From the NCBI GenBank assembly GCA_903919075.1, contig CAIXGR010000086.1, positions 1 to 58,749 of the forward strand: a DNA stretch of 58,749 nucleotides, read 5' to 3'. Positions 8,877-17,518 of this stretch are shown here, piece after piece. Source of the stretch: an uncultured Bacteroidota bacterium (GTDB lineage: Bacteria; Bacteroidota; Bacteroidia; Chitinophagales; LD1). The notes beneath the pieces are model-generated. The model was given only the letters and a program-made list of their open reading frames with translations, did not search any database and was not told the DNA's origin. Position 1 is the stretch's first letter; each line of letters starts with the position of its first letter. Made by a program: the position numbers and the translations under genes.

Positions 8877-9443
8877 CTATTGAGCAGTAGGTTGTTTTGC
8901 CGAAAAAATGTGATTGCCATATCCGTTTTCTGCCACCTGTTTTGCACGCGGAGGATAGGTGCTTAGGTCGGTTGGTGTTATTGCGCCCAAGCCATCTACA
9001 TACCTGTTAGCCATGCAAAACATAGCAGCTATTAAAACAGTATCGTGAATATCCTTATCAGTAGCCCCTTCCTGTTTTGCTTTTGCAACCGCTTCGGGCG
9101 TTACATATTTGCCGCCGTTTTGAACCAATGCGGCAATATTGAGCAGTGCTTTTAATTTGTTTGAAATATTTGCAGCAGCAGGATTCTCTCTAACATCATC
9201 AACAAGCTCCTTATCACTATTAAGATAATGGCAGGCAATTGCAGCATGGGCGTGCTGACAAAAAAAACAGTCGTTGAGATAAGATACATGCGTGCCTATT
9301 AATTCTCTTTCAGTAGGAGTTAAACCGTCATTACTGCGCAGCAATATTTCAGCTAACAAATTCATAGGTTCGGCAGTTGCCGGGCTAAAGGCCATTAAGC
9401 CACGCATTCCGGGCAAGTCATTTCCTAAATTAATGTGGGGCAT
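8877..9443 (-). CDS. AhpD-like (CMD family) protein, copy 2
   Basis: 188 residues from MPHINLGN. A longer frame starting at 9512 would add a hydrophobic leader, but all paralogs begin with this MPHI-type sequence, so the shorter start is preferred. The motif is complete: Cys59-x2-Cys62-x3-His66 in LNDCFFCQHAH, preceded by TERELIG. The C-terminal half is nearly the same as in copy 1 (AVAKAKQEGATDKDIHDTVL, NRYVDGLGAITP). If the longer start were real, this copy alone would carry an N-terminal membrane or signal segment, which a translation-start assay could show. Confidence 0.88.
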   Translation of the reverse strand: MPHINLGNDLPGMRGLMAFSPATAEPMNLLAEILLRSNDGLTPTERELIGTHVSYLNDCFFCQHAHAAIACHYLNSDKELVDDVRENPAAANISNKLKALLNIAALVQNGGKYVTPEAVAKAKQEGATDKDIHDTVLIAAMFCMANRYVDGLGAITPTDLSTYPPRAKQVAENGYGNHIFSAKQPTAQ

Positions 9444-9514
9444 ACACAAATTTGTTTTAATAATACATATAACTAATAATAAATATAAAACACACTTTTT
9501 GAAGAAAACCAAAA

Positions 9515-10096
9515 TCAGCCTTTCTCCGGCAGTTCACCGGGGACTACTCTTTGCAAGTTCATATTAGTGTAGCCTTCCTCCGCCCGTATTTTAGCACGTT
9601 CTACGTATATCTGCCTATCTTGCGGTGCCCAGGTTCCTAACCCATCTACATAGCGGTTAAACATGCAGAAAGCAGCAGCAATTAGAACTGTATCATGTAT
9701 TTCTTTATCAGTGGCACCCACTTTTTTAGCTTGCGTTATTTGCTCGGGTGTTACGTACTTGCCGCCTTTTTGTACGCTTCCGGCAATGGCTAATAATGCC
9801 TTTAATTTATCTGATATTTGTGCTGCAATCGGGTCCCTCTTAATATTATCAATAAAGGGCATATCGCATTGAAAATAATGCTGCGCCAAGGCACCATGCA
9901 CGTTTTGACAAAAGAAACAATCGTTGAGCGATGATACGTAGGCGCCTATCATTTCGCGATCGCCGCGGCTGAGTGTGTTATCATCAGAATGCAATAAAAT
10001 TTCGGCAAGCATGTTTAACGGCTTTTCCGTATCAGGGCTATAGGCCATTAAACCGCGTATACCTGGTAAATCATTTTTCAAATCAATATGTGCCAT
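9515..10096 (-). CDS. AhpD-like (CMD family) protein, copy 3
   Basis: 193 residues. It keeps the CxxCxxxH motif (Cys60, Cys63, His67 in LNDCFFCQNVH) and the GATDKEIHDTVLIAAAFCMFNRYVDGLG block. It is one residue longer than the others before the motif (DDNTLSRGDREMIG). It is closest to copies 1 and 2 in the N-terminal KNDLPGIRGLMAYSPDT segment. It starts five bases after the stop of copy 4, so the two are translated from one message. The C-terminal tail (NLQRVVPGELPEKG) is not shared with its neighbours. Confidence 0.88.
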   Translation of the reverse strand: MAHIDLKNDLPGIRGLMAYSPDTEKPLNMLAEILLHSDDNTLSRGDREMIGAYVSSLNDCFFCQNVHGALAQHYFQCDMPFIDNIKRDPIAAQISDKLKALLAIAGSVQKGGKYVTPEQITQAKKVGATDKEIHDTVLIAAAFCMFNRYVDGLGTWAPQDRQIYVERAKIRAEEGYTNMNLQRVVPGELPEKG

Positions 10097-10101
10097 AAAA
10101 T

Positions 10102-10650
10102 TTATTTAGCTGGTGGTGGTAATACATATCCTTTTTCTGTCATTCGTTTTCCCATCTCCTCATATACTGCCGGATCGGTTGGGGTAAAGCTTGCAAGGCC
10201 ATCAACATAACGGTTGAACATGCTAAAAGTCGCCGCTATTAAAACAGCATCATGAATTTCTTTATCGGTAGCGCCCGTGGCTCGTGCAGCTGCAACATCC
10301 TCAGGCTTTACCTCTTTGCCCAATATTTGAACCTTACCTGCAATGTTTAGCAAGGCTTTCATTTTGTCACTCGCTTTCGAGTGTTGCATATCGTTCAATA
10401 CATCATCTACAACATCCATCTCGTCGCCATATAAACAACGAGAAGCTGCAGCATGGCTGCTCATACAAAACATACAGTTATTGCGCGCTGAAACATATGC
10501 CGCAATTAATTCCCGCTCCGCCTCTGAAAGAGAAGATTTGCCCCGCAATAGAATCTGCGCCAACTCGTACAAAGGCTTACCGGTTTCGGGCCTAAACATT
10601 ACTAAACTTCTTATACCGGGAACACCCTCCGGCACTTTGATGTGTGGCAT
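10102..10650 (-). CDS. AhpD-like (CMD family) protein, copy 4
   Basis: 182 residues, with the motif Cys59-x2-Cys62-x3-His66 in RNNCMFCMSSH. The C-terminal block reads GATDKEIHDAVLIAATFSMFNRYVDGLASFTP. It is more diverged than copies 1-3: the N-terminus reads KVPEGVPGIRSLVMFRPETG, and Met residues flank the active Cys pair. It sits 35 bases after the MFS transporter stop and five bases before copy 3, so it belongs to the transporter transcript. Confidence 0.88.
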   Translation of the reverse strand: MPHIKVPEGVPGIRSLVMFRPETGKPLYELAQILLRGKSSLSEAERELIAAYVSARNNCMFCMSSHAAASRCLYGDEMDVVDDVLNDMQHSKASDKMKALLNIAGKVQILGKEVKPEDVAAARATGATDKEIHDAVLIAATFSMFNRYVDGLASFTPTDPAVYEEMGKRMTEKGYVLPPPAK

Positions 10651-10685
10651 ATTTTATTTTATATCATTCCCTATTAATAAAAAAT

Positions 10686-11942
10686 CTAATCAATAACAAC
10701 CGCAACATTATCAAGTGATGCCTGAGGAGATTTTTCTTCGGATAAAAAAGTTACTATTAACCCCAGTACAAAAACCAATGAAAAAACGAACAATGCGTTT
10801 CCGTAACCTCCAAAAAAAGATTCCAAAATACCTATAAATAATACAGCAGTGCCTGTAAACAGCCTGCAAATATTAAAACAAAAACCTGTTGCCGTAGAGC
10901 GTATGGCTACCGGAAATAATTGCGGTATGTAAACAGCCAATACTCCCTGACTTATACCAAAGAAAAAAGAGAGACAACCGATTTCAGCATAAATTACCGG
11001 ATTAAATACATTGTTTGTTTTGAACAAAAGAAATGCTGCTAAAGCACAGAATGTGTAGCATAATATTAACGCCCTTCGCGAGCCTATGGCGTTCATTACC
11101 CAACCTGAAATAAAGCTACCGGTAAGACCGCCTATTCCAAAAATCATCATAGTAAAGCTGCGTTTTTCCTGTGCGTCAGCCTCGCCAGCTATGCTTTGTA
11201 CCCAGGTGGGCAGCCATGAAAAAATAGCCCAAAGACCGATAAGCATAGCACCGAACACCATAGCACCTACCATAAGTTCTTTACGGTGATGAGAGGCGAA
11301 AATGCTTACCTGTTTTAAATTGTTGTTGCTCACCCTATCTCGTTCAGTCAACCAGCTTTCCGATTCTTTCAGCAGCCATATAGAAATAATGCCCACAGCC
11401 AGCGGAATTACACCAACGCCAAACCCTTGCCGCCATGAACTGACAAAGAAGTTAATAGCACCGGCAGAAAAGATACCGATGGGCATAGAAACTGATGCCA
11501 TGCCAATATATACTGCCCTGCTTTTTGCAGGCCATTCTTCAATCATAATTGTTGTGGTGGCTACCATTATGCCCCCCATACCAAAACCGGTGATGAACCT
11601 ACACAATACTACGCCCCACCACGTTGGCATAGTACCGGTAAGCACTGTAAACAGCCCATAACATATAATAGAATAAACAGTTGCCTTTTTTCTGCCAGCC
11701 TTATCGCTTATATAGCCCCATATAAAGCCGCCGAATGCCCAACCAAAAATAAAAACAGCATTAATGTAAGCGCTTATGTAGTTAAGTTGAAGGGCATCTT
11801 TACTGCCCATAAGACTATTAACTACAACAGGCAAGTAAACCGACATTAGCCCAGACACTACGCCTGCAAAACCAATTACAATAAAGCAAATGGCAAAAAG
11901 TATCCAATGATATCCGGTAATTTTATCGGTTGTTGAACTCAT
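10686..11942 (-). CDS. MFS transporter inside the AhpD-like cluster
   Basis: 418 residues with about twelve hydrophobic segments. The loop between segments 2 and 3 carries the MFS signature GYISDKAGRKKATV (about 75-88). The repeated signature in the second half is GWVMNAIGSRRAL. The N-terminal motif pattern and the GFGMGGIMVATTTIMIEEWP segment place it among the metabolite:H+ symporters (sugar, aromatic acid or nicotinate-like carriers). The substrate cannot be read from sequence. It starts two bases after copy 5 and ends 35 bases before copy 4, which ties transport to whatever the AhpD-like proteins act on. Confidence 0.92.
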   Translation of the reverse strand: MSSTTDKITGYHWILFAICFIVIGFAGVVSGLMSVYLPVVVNSLMGSKDALQLNYISAYINAVFIFGWAFGGFIWGYISDKAGRKKATVYSIICYGLFTVLTGTMPTWWGVVLCRFITGFGMGGIMVATTTIMIEEWPAKSRAVYIGMASVSMPIGIFSAGAINFFVSSWRQGFGVGVIPLAVGIISIWLLKESESWLTERDRVSNNNLKQVSIFASHHRKELMVGAMVFGAMLIGLWAIFSWLPTWVQSIAGEADAQEKRSFTMMIFGIGGLTGSFISGWVMNAIGSRRALILCYTFCALAAFLLFKTNNVFNPVIYAEIGCLSFFFGISQGVLAVYIPQLFPVAIRSTATGFCFNICRLFTGTAVLFIGILESFFGGYGNALFVFSLVFVLGLIVTFLSEEKSPQASLDNVAVVID

Positions 11943-11944
11943 AC

Positions 11945-12505
11945 TTATTTTTTTAAATGGTCGTAGCCTTGTGGTAAGCGATTATAGCCATGTTGTTTAA
12001 GCCGTTCTCCTAACCCCTGGTAAAACTCAGGGGCATCGGGTGTTACGGTGGCAAGGCCATCCACATAGCGGTTGTATAAACAGAATAAGGCTGCTATAAG
12101 AACGGTGTCGTGAATCTCAAGATCTGTTGCGCCTTCGCTTTTCGCTTTTTGTATAGCCTCAGCTGTTACGGTTTTGCCACTTACCTGTACTTGCGAGGCT
12201 ATGGTAAGCAATGCCTTCATTTTATTACTTACGGGCGCTGTGTCAATATTTTGCTTTACTTTTTCGGCAGTTTCTTTTTCGCCTAATAAAATATCGGCAG
12301 CGGCGGTATGTGCAGTTGCGCAAAACTTACATTGGTTGCGATAAGACACAACAGTTGCTATCAGCTCCCTTTCGCCTTCGGTAAGGGTTGAAGGACCGCG
12401 CAGCAAAATCTGCGTAAGTTCGCGAATGGGTTGAGCGGTTTCTTTACTGTACTCCAACAAGCCTGTAATGCCTGGCAAGTGATCTTCTAACGGAATATAA
12501 GGCAT
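11945..12505 (-). CDS. AhpD-like (CMD family) protein, copy 5, first gene of the minus-strand cluster
   Basis: 186 residues, with Cys59-x2-Cys62-x3-His66 in RNQCKFCATAH and the C-terminal block GATDLEIHDTVLIAALFCLYNRYVDGLATVTP. It leads the minus-strand operon (copy 5, MFS, copy 4, copy 3, then copies 2 and 1 after larger gaps). The start at ATGCCTTATATTCC matches the N-termini of the other copies. Its upstream region is shared with the divergent copy 6 (12506-12719), so the two directions are probably co-regulated. Confidence 0.9.
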   Translation of the reverse strand: MPYIPLEDHLPGITGLLEYSKETAQPIRELTQILLRGPSTLTEGERELIATVVSYRNQCKFCATAHTAAADILLGEKETAEKVKQNIDTAPVSNKMKALLTIASQVQVSGKTVTAEAIQKAKSEGATDLEIHDTVLIAALFCLYNRYVDGLATVTPDAPEFYQGLGERLKQHGYNRLPQGYDHLKK

Positions 12506-12660
12506 AGCCCGGGGGGATTACTGTTTATGAATAATAACTGCAATACAATACTAAGATAACTAAAATAAAAATCTTTTGACAAGCATGAGTTTTGTTAAAA
12601 CCTAAAAGCTTGTTAATGTATTAATATAATGTCTAATTTTTCCAAAAGCAATTTTTATTT

Positions 12661-12668
12661 TACATTTG
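12661..12668 (+). promoter_or_regulatory. Candidate -7 box for copy 6 in the divergent region
   Basis: TACATTTG is a perfect match to the Bacteroidota -7 consensus TAnnTTTG, 52 bases before the ATG at 12720. The -33 region holds only a partial TTTG-like TTTT at about 12637. It lies in the 214-base gap between two divergent AhpD-like genes. For the opposite direction only a weak TAGTATTG (12553-12546, minus) was found. Confidence 0.45.
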
Positions 12669-12719
12669 TTTCAGACAACCCAGAAGTATTTTTGTTAAAC
12701 CCATTAAAATTTCAATACT

Positions 12720-13304
12720 ATGGCATTTATTCAAACAGGTATACAGCAGCCAGGCATTCTTGAGCTATTGTTTTATAAAGGCCCAACAGGCAAAGCCCTA
12801 TCAGATTTAGCGCAAACTCTTCTTCATGGACCTTCTACCCTAACGCTTGGAGAAAGAGAACTTATTGCATCTTATGTTTCAAAATTGAATGATTGCGAAT
12901 TTTGTTATGAATCGCATGGCGCCGCAGCCAATGCACATATGAATGACAACGGACAATTATTAAGGGCTGTGATTAGCAATGTTGATACTGCGCCTGTGTC
13001 GGAAAAAATGAAATCGCTTTTAAAAATTGCAGCCAAGGTTCAAAAAAGTGGCCGCGAAATGAAGGCTGAACATGTACAGGCTGCTAAAAAAGCAGGCGCT
13101 ACAGATGAAGAAATTCATGATGCCGTTTTGATTGCTGCTGCTTTTTGCATGTATAACCGCTATGTTGATGGCTTGGGCACCAGCCTGCCTAAGGCAAAAG
13201 CCGATTATGTACCTATGGGTAAAAGAATAGCCCGCAGAGGATATAAATACCCGCCCCTGTTTATGCGCAAGTTTGTTATTTGGATGATGAGCAAAAAGAA
13301 CTGA
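12720..13304 (+). CDS. AhpD-like (CMD family) protein, copy 6, divergent
   Basis: 194 residues, with Cys59-x2-Cys62-x3-His66 in LNDCEFCYESH and the C-terminal block GATDEEIHDAVLIAAAFCMYNRYVDGLG. It is the only copy on the plus strand and starts with MAFIQTGIQQPGI, the most diverged N-terminus. Its C-terminus extends into a basic and hydrophobic tail (RRGYKYPPLFMRKFVIWMMSKKN) absent from the other copies, which may touch the membrane. A clear terminator follows, so it is a single-gene unit. Confidence 0.9.
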   Translation: MAFIQTGIQQPGILELLFYKGPTGKALSDLAQTLLHGPSTLTLGERELIASYVSKLNDCEFCYESHGAAANAHMNDNGQLLRAVISNVDTAPVSEKMKSLLKIAAKVQKSGREMKAEHVQAAKKAGATDEEIHDAVLIAAAFCMYNRYVDGLGTSLPKAKADYVPMGKRIARRGYKYPPLFMRKFVIWMMSKKN

Positions 13305-13341
13305 AAACAGTTTTTACCCCAATAGAATTAAAATAAAAATA

Positions 13342-13375
13342 CCTAACTAATTGACAGTTAGGCATTTTTATTTTA
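13342..13375 (+). terminator. Terminator of AhpD-like copy 6
   Basis: CCTAACT (13342-13348) pairs with AGTTAGG (13356-13362), followed by the T-rich tail CATTTTTATTTTA. It closes the AhpD-like region. Confidence 0.75.
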
Positions 13376-13561
13376 TAAACCCTACAAACACGGATTGAAA
13401 GCATCATCACATTAAATAAATTTACTATTAATAGTTTAATTTTAAAAAGTGTCTTCATTTGGGGTTGGGATAAATTTAGCCTATAAAGTATTACAACTGT
13501 TCTATTGAATTTCAACTAAAGTTTATCTGCTTTGTTTTAATAAACTAATAAACCAATAAAT

Positions 13562-13957
13562 ATGAAATGCATATTAAGAAGTATAGCCTATATATTGTTT
13601 CTGAGTCTGCTACCGGTAGCCATAAGTGCACAAACACATACCGGTGGTATCAACAAACAAAATACATATTCAAAAAAACAAGCTGCTCCGGTTTCGAATA
13701 AGCAAATAACTGTTACAGTGAAAAACTTAGCTGAAAAATCGGTTGTTGTTTTTGCAGGGCCGAAAGTTGAAATTAAAAACCCCAAACCCAGATTGAAAAC
13801 GTTAGGCGGCCTAAGCAAAAATACAGTTTATGTAAAGGTAAGCGATGTGGTGTGTTTAATGAATGTGCAAGATAAACCGACAGCGTGTACAGATATAAAG
13901 CTTACGACTACCCTGGTTGAAATAAATGCCTCGGCCAATGGTATTACCGCGAAATGA
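13562..13957 (+). CDS. Small secreted protein of unknown function
   Basis: 131 residues with a clear signal peptide (hydrophobic LFLSLLPVAISAQ, cut after Ala-Gln). The mature part is basic and Thr/Lys-rich, then has a compact region with VVVFAGPKVEIKNPKP, SDVVCLMNVQDKP and CTDIKL containing two Cys, perhaps a disulfide. I do not recognise the family. It faces away from the AhpD-like genes and runs towards a broken lipoprotein gene. The gap upstream (13376-13561) is AT-rich with no firm promoter call. Confidence 0.7.
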   Translation: MKCILRSIAYILFLSLLPVAISAQTHTGGINKQNTYSKKQAAPVSNKQITVTVKNLAEKSVVVFAGPKVEIKNPKPRLKTLGGLSKNTVYVKVSDVVCLMNVQDKPTACTDIKLTTTLVEINASANGITAK

Positions 13958-13988
13958 ATAATAATAACCCGATTAGAATTAGTTACTA

Positions 13989-14705
13989 CTAATAATAGGT
14001 ATAAGTCTGCGTACTAGTAGAGCCACCGGTCGTTATTTGAGTGGCAACCCTTCCGGAAGCATCGTAAGTATATGTATAATTCGTTGTTGTAGTGCTGTTG
14101 TTCGAATTATCGTACGTTACCGAGGATGTTATAACATTAGTTGAACTTTTGCCAAGATATGGTTGGCCCAAATTCTCATAACCAATGGAATTTGTATAAG
14201 CATTGTTATAAGAATTACTTGTAGAAGTAATTAAAAAGCCTCCCACCGGTTGCGTTACAACCAAAGAATCAACATTGCCATTTTTAATAGTATTGGTATA
14301 AATGGCAATTGGTGAGTTGACGTTGTTGTATCGCTTATAACTGACCAGATAGCCATTCGCATCATACTAGCCCTTTACATAAACATGCACATTTGACAAA
14401 TTGTTGAAGATTACTGAACTATCAACCAGGGACTGAGCATTTAGATAAAAGGTAGTGGTGTGAGTTAGCACATTTGAAGAATTATACTCCAACTGTATTA
14501 TTGTACTGCCTGATTTAGTAAATGTTGTGCTTGAACCATCGGAGCCTTTTATGGCAGTTATCCAATGTTGCGAATCGTAATAAAACGTGTCGGTTACTGC
14601 GGAACTTGTTCGTGTTTTAACCAAGGTAACTGTTGTATTACTTTTTTTGCAAGCTGAAAAAGCAAAAGCTATAATTAGAATATAGATAGAAAATTTTGCC
14701 TTCAT
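13989..14705 (-). pseudogene. Lipoprotein gene with one in-frame TAG
   Basis: The start is MKAKFSIYILIIAFAFSAC; the frame extends 42 bases further upstream but the lipoprotein signal fits here. The lipobox is FSAC (Cys about 19). The product contains repeated Tyr/Ser/Thr-rich strands of YD-repeat style (TFYYDSQHWITAIKG, YDANGYLVSYK, YTYDASGRVATQ), common in Bacteroidota lipoproteins. Codon 113 (14367-14369) is TAG. The same frame continues with YDANGYLVSY to a normal end 125 codons later. The upstream part alone would lack the last half of the repeats. It may be a decaying gene or carry a base-call error; Gln CAG to TAG is a single transition. Confidence 0.75.
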
Positions 14706-14767
14706 ATGTAAATTTTTTTGTACTGCAATGTAGAAAATAAATATCAAAATATTTTATTTCACCGGCG

Positions 14768-15316
14768 CTATTTGCGGGGCAGCCATGGGGTTTCTTCGGC
14801 CCCCAAATCTTTAGCCATTTTACGGCATAGGGTAAACAGATAATCGGAAAGGCGATTCAAATATTTAATAACAAGAGGATGAATTTCGGAATCGATGTTT
14901 AATGCTACACACAAGCGCTCAGCCCTGCGGCACACAGTTCGCGCTATATGGCAATACGATACATTAACGTGCCCGCCGGGAAGAATAAAATTTTTAAGCG
15001 GCTCTAATTGCTCGTCAATTGCATCAATAGCTTTTTCAAGCAATTCAATATCTTCTTCGTGTATTCCTGGTGTTTTAAGTTTTGCTTTATCAGGGTCGGC
15101 AGCAAGGGTTGAGCCTAATGTAAAAAGTCTGTCTTGTATTTCTTTCAATAACTCTTTAATAGCATTATCGGTTTGCACATCGCGCACTAAACCAATCCAT
15201 GAGTTTAACTCATCAACTGTACCATAGGCTTCAATTCGCAATTCACTTTTCAAAACCCTTTTGCCACCGAAAAGTGATGTTTCGCCAATATCTCCCGTTT
15301 TGGTATAAATCTTCAT
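14768..15316 (-). CDS. PduO-type ATP:cob(I)alamin adenosyltransferase
   Basis: 182 residues, normal for the family. The N-terminus [20 protein letters not shown] is the ATP-binding motif, and [16 protein letters not shown] follows. The C-terminal helices carry LPGG and [10 protein letters not shown], then [14 protein letters not shown]. It transfers the adenosyl group of ATP to cob(I)alamin, making adenosylcobalamin in the cytoplasm. Its ATG overlaps the stop of the ABC ATPase gene by four bases (ATGA), so the two are translationally coupled. That pairing does not reveal a shared pathway. No cobalamin riboswitch was seen upstream. Confidence 0.95.
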   Translation of the reverse strand: MKIYTKTGDIGETSLFGGKRVLKSELRIEAYGTVDELNSWIGLVRDVQTDNAIKELLKEIQDRLFTLGSTLAADPDKAKLKTPGIHEEDIELLEKAIDAIDEQLEPLKNFILPGGHVNVSYCHIARTVCRRAERLCVALNIDSEIHPLVIKYLNRLSDYLFTLCRKMAKDLGAEETPWLPRK

Positions 15317-16017
15317 AAAGCGTTTTTAATTACTGGTTCGCTTTTCACATCTGTTTCAATCAAGCCATCGCGCAAACGCAATACTCTGCGGGCGTGGCGA
15401 GCAATATCCTCTTCATGGGTTACTAATATTACTGTGTTGCCCTTTTTATTAATCTCAGCAAAAATATCCATTATCTCGTACGAAGTTTTCGTATCCAGAT
15501 TACCCGTTGGTTCATCGGCAAGTATAATAGATGGATTATTTACAACTGCTCTGGCAATAGCCACCCTTTGCCGTTGCCCACCTGAAAGCTCATTGGGCTT
15601 ATGCTTCATTCTATCGGCAAGGCCTACCATGCCCATTACTTCCTCAGCTCTTATCCGTCTATCATTACTACTCATTCCGGCATATACTAGAGGTAGGGCT
15701 ACATTTTCAAGTGCAGTAAGGCGAGGTAGTAGGTTGAAAGTTTGAAATACAAAACCTATTTCTTTATTACGAACGTGGGCCAGTTCATCATCGCTCATTT
15801 CCGAAACTTCGGTACCATTCAATTTATACGAGCCTGAACTGGGTGTATCTAAACAACCTAAAATATTCATTAGAGTTGATTTGCCTGAGCCCGATGGGCC
15901 CATCAATGCTACATACTCATTTTTTTCGATGGATAGAGATACGTCCTTCAAAGCCGCAATTAGTTGCAGGCCCATGGTGTATTCCTTTTTGATATGTTTT
16001 ATCTCGATGATTGGCAT
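15313..16017 (-). CDS. ABC transporter ATP-binding protein, MacB/LolD type
   Basis: 234 residues. It has Walker [10 protein letters not shown] (40-48), the Q-loop VFQTFNLLP, the signature LSGGQRQR (144-151), Walker [12 protein letters not shown] (about 166-176) and an H-loop in VTHEEDIA. The [19 protein letters not shown] stretch is typical of the LolD/MacB/FtsE-like group, which drives permeases with a large periplasmic domain. No permease gene is adjacent; a LolC/E-type permease lies 28 kb away (44599-45906) and is a possible partner. The coupled downstream gene is the cobalamin adenosyltransferase. Confidence 0.93.
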   Translation of the reverse strand: MPIIEIKHIKKEYTMGLQLIAALKDVSLSIEKNEYVALMGPSGSGKSTLMNILGCLDTPSSGSYKLNGTEVSEMSDDELAHVRNKEIGFVFQTFNLLPRLTALENVALPLVYAGMSSNDRRIRAEEVMGMVGLADRMKHKPNELSGGQRQRVAIARAVVNNPSIILADEPTGNLDTKTSYEIMDIFAEINKKGNTVILVTHEEDIARHARRVLRLRDGLIETDVKSEPVIKNAL

Positions 16018-16049
16018 TTCCGCTTTAAATTTTAGCTACTCGCTCCGCT

Positions 16050-16085
16050 GCACCCTCTAACTCCCTAAAGGGAGAACTGCTCCCC
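16050..16085. repeat. Palindromic intergenic element, copy 1
   Basis: GCACCCTCTAACTCCCTAAA followed by GGGAGAACTGCTCCCC. The inner palindrome is CTCCCTAAAGGGAG. The same core occurs at 30879-30915 and 39248-39283. This copy lies between the ABC ATPase start and the gatC stop and has no long T/A arms. Confidence 0.85.
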
Positions 16086-16104
16086 TCAAAATTCAATGGC
16101 TCAA

Positions 16105-16395
16105 TTATTTTTTCAACACTTTTGGCACTTTAAAATAGTCCGAATCGCGTTGCGGCGCATTGGAAAGTGCTTCATCTTTGCTCACTGTATCCTTTACGGC
16201 ATCCTTGCGCAAAACATTTTTTTCATCGGTCATATATATCAAAGGCTCAACGCCATCAACGTTCACTTCCTTTAGACGTTCTACCATATCCAATATTTTT
16301 TGCAGATCTTTTTGCAAATCTTTTTTTGCCTGTTCATCAAATTCAAGCTTCGAAAGTTCGGCCAGCTTATCCACAAGCTCATTATCTATCTTCAT
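16105..16395 (-). CDS. gatC: Asp/Glu-tRNA amidotransferase subunit C
   Basis: 96 residues, the usual size. The N-terminal helix pair (ELVDKLAELSKLEFDE) and the central QKILDMVERLKEVNVDGVEPL segment are GatC hallmarks; the tail DSDYFKVPKVLKK is the conserved end that wraps between GatA and GatB. It stabilises the GatCAB complex, which converts misacylated Glu-tRNA(Gln) or Asp-tRNA(Asn) to the correct forms. gatA and gatB are not in the window. It is divergent from trpS, with a 44-base shared upstream region. Confidence 0.95.
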   Translation of the reverse strand: MKIDNELVDKLAELSKLEFDEQAKKDLQKDLQKILDMVERLKEVNVDGVEPLIYMTDEKNVLRKDAVKDTVSKDEALSNAPQRDSDYFKVPKVLKK

Positions 16396-16439
16396 ACATT
16401 TAATTATTTTCGTTCGCCAAAAATAACAGAAAACATTTC

Positions 16440-17441
16440 ATGACGAAGGAGATAACAGTAAGTGGCGTAAGGCCCACAGGAAGACAGCACTTGGGCAACT
16501 ATTTTGGCGCTGTGCTTAACTTCGTTAAAATGCAGGAGCTTTTTGATGGTTATTTTTTTGTGGCTGATTATCATTCACTAACCACCCACCCCAAAGCAGC
16601 CGACCTGCAAGCCAACGTTAAACAGATTGTTATTGAATACTTAGCCTGTGGCCTTGACCCTAATAAGTGCACATTATACCTACAAAGCGATTTGCCGCAG
16701 GTTCCGGAGTTATACCTCATTTTTAACATGTTCGCTTATTTGGGTGAGCTAGAACGCGAGGCTACCTTTAAAGAGAAAGTGCGCGACCAGCCGAACAATG
16801 TTAACGCAGGCCTTCTCACCTACCCTGTGCTGATGGCGGTTGATATTGTTATACATAAAGCAGCCAAAGTGCCTGTAGGCAAAGACCAGCAACAGCACCT
16901 TGAAATGACTCGCGATTATGCAAAGCGATTCAATAGCCTATATAACTGTAACTATTTTCCAGAGCCTGAAGCTTTTAATTTTGGAGGCAATCTTGTTTCG
17001 ATACCGAGTTTGGATGGCGAGGGTAAAATGAGCAAATCTAAAGGCGAGCAAACCTGTATCTACTTATCGGATGAACCTGATGCAATACGCAAAAAAATTA
17101 TGCGCGCAGTAAGCGATTCAGGGCCTACAGCGCCTAACTCAGCCAAACCACAAATCATTCAAAACCTATTCTCTTTGATGGATTTAGTATCCACAAAAGA
17201 TACGGTTCAGGTTTTTGATGAAAAATATAACAACTGCACCATACGCTATGGAGATATGAAAAAGCAACTGGCTGAAGATATGGTGCTGTTTCTTGCCCCT
17301 ATAAGAGAGAAGATAAAGGAATTAAGCAGTAACGATAAACTGTTAGCACAAATAATAGGCGATGGGGGAAATAAGGCACGCCAAAGCGCAGCCCAAACCA
17401 TAAAAGATGTGCGTGAAATTGTTGGTATCAAAAATTTTTAA
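16440..17441 (+). CDS. trpS: Tryptophan-tRNA ligase
   Basis: 333 residues, normal for bacterial TrpRS. The class I signatures are present: GRQHLGNYFG (HLGN at 17-20, the HIGH motif) and GEGKMSKSKGE (KMSKS 196-200). The GxxPTG start of the fold and the LTYPVLMAVDIV and VPVGKDQQQHLE segments are also seen. It charges tRNA(Trp) with tryptophan in the cytoplasm. It is the first of three plus-strand genes (trpS, deoxynucleoside kinase, rarA) with gaps of 77 and 55 bases. Confidence 0.97.
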   Translation: MTKEITVSGVRPTGRQHLGNYFGAVLNFVKMQELFDGYFFVADYHSLTTHPKAADLQANVKQIVIEYLACGLDPNKCTLYLQSDLPQVPELYLIFNMFAYLGELEREATFKEKVRDQPNNVNAGLLTYPVLMAVDIVIHKAAKVPVGKDQQQHLEMTRDYAKRFNSLYNCNYFPEPEAFNFGGNLVSIPSLDGEGKMSKSKGEQTCIYLSDEPDAIRKKIMRAVSDSGPTAPNSAKPQIIQNLFSLMDLVSTKDTVQVFDEKYNNCTIRYGDMKKQLAEDMVLFLAPIREKIKELSSNDKLLAQIIGDGGNKARQSAAQTIKDVREIVGIKNF

Positions 17442-17518
17442 AAACAAAACAATTCATATTTTAGGCCCTTCAGACACACAGGTTCGACATTTATAAATTT
17501 TAGGGACACCCAATAACT

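Noticed and set aside
8097-12505. A polysaccharide utilisation locus
   Set aside because: SusC/SusD are present but no glycoside hydrolase, lyase, sulfatase or hybrid sensor gene is found within the window's left 15 kb.
13276-13515. A 79-codon minus-strand frame after AhpD-like copy 6
   Set aside because: It runs through the terminator hairpin and the AT-rich gap, has no signal or domain, and looks like a chance frame.
14700-15400. A cobalamin riboswitch near the adenosyltransferase
   Set aside because: The upstream region is the coding sequence of the coupled ABC ATPase, and no B12-box-like motif was seen.
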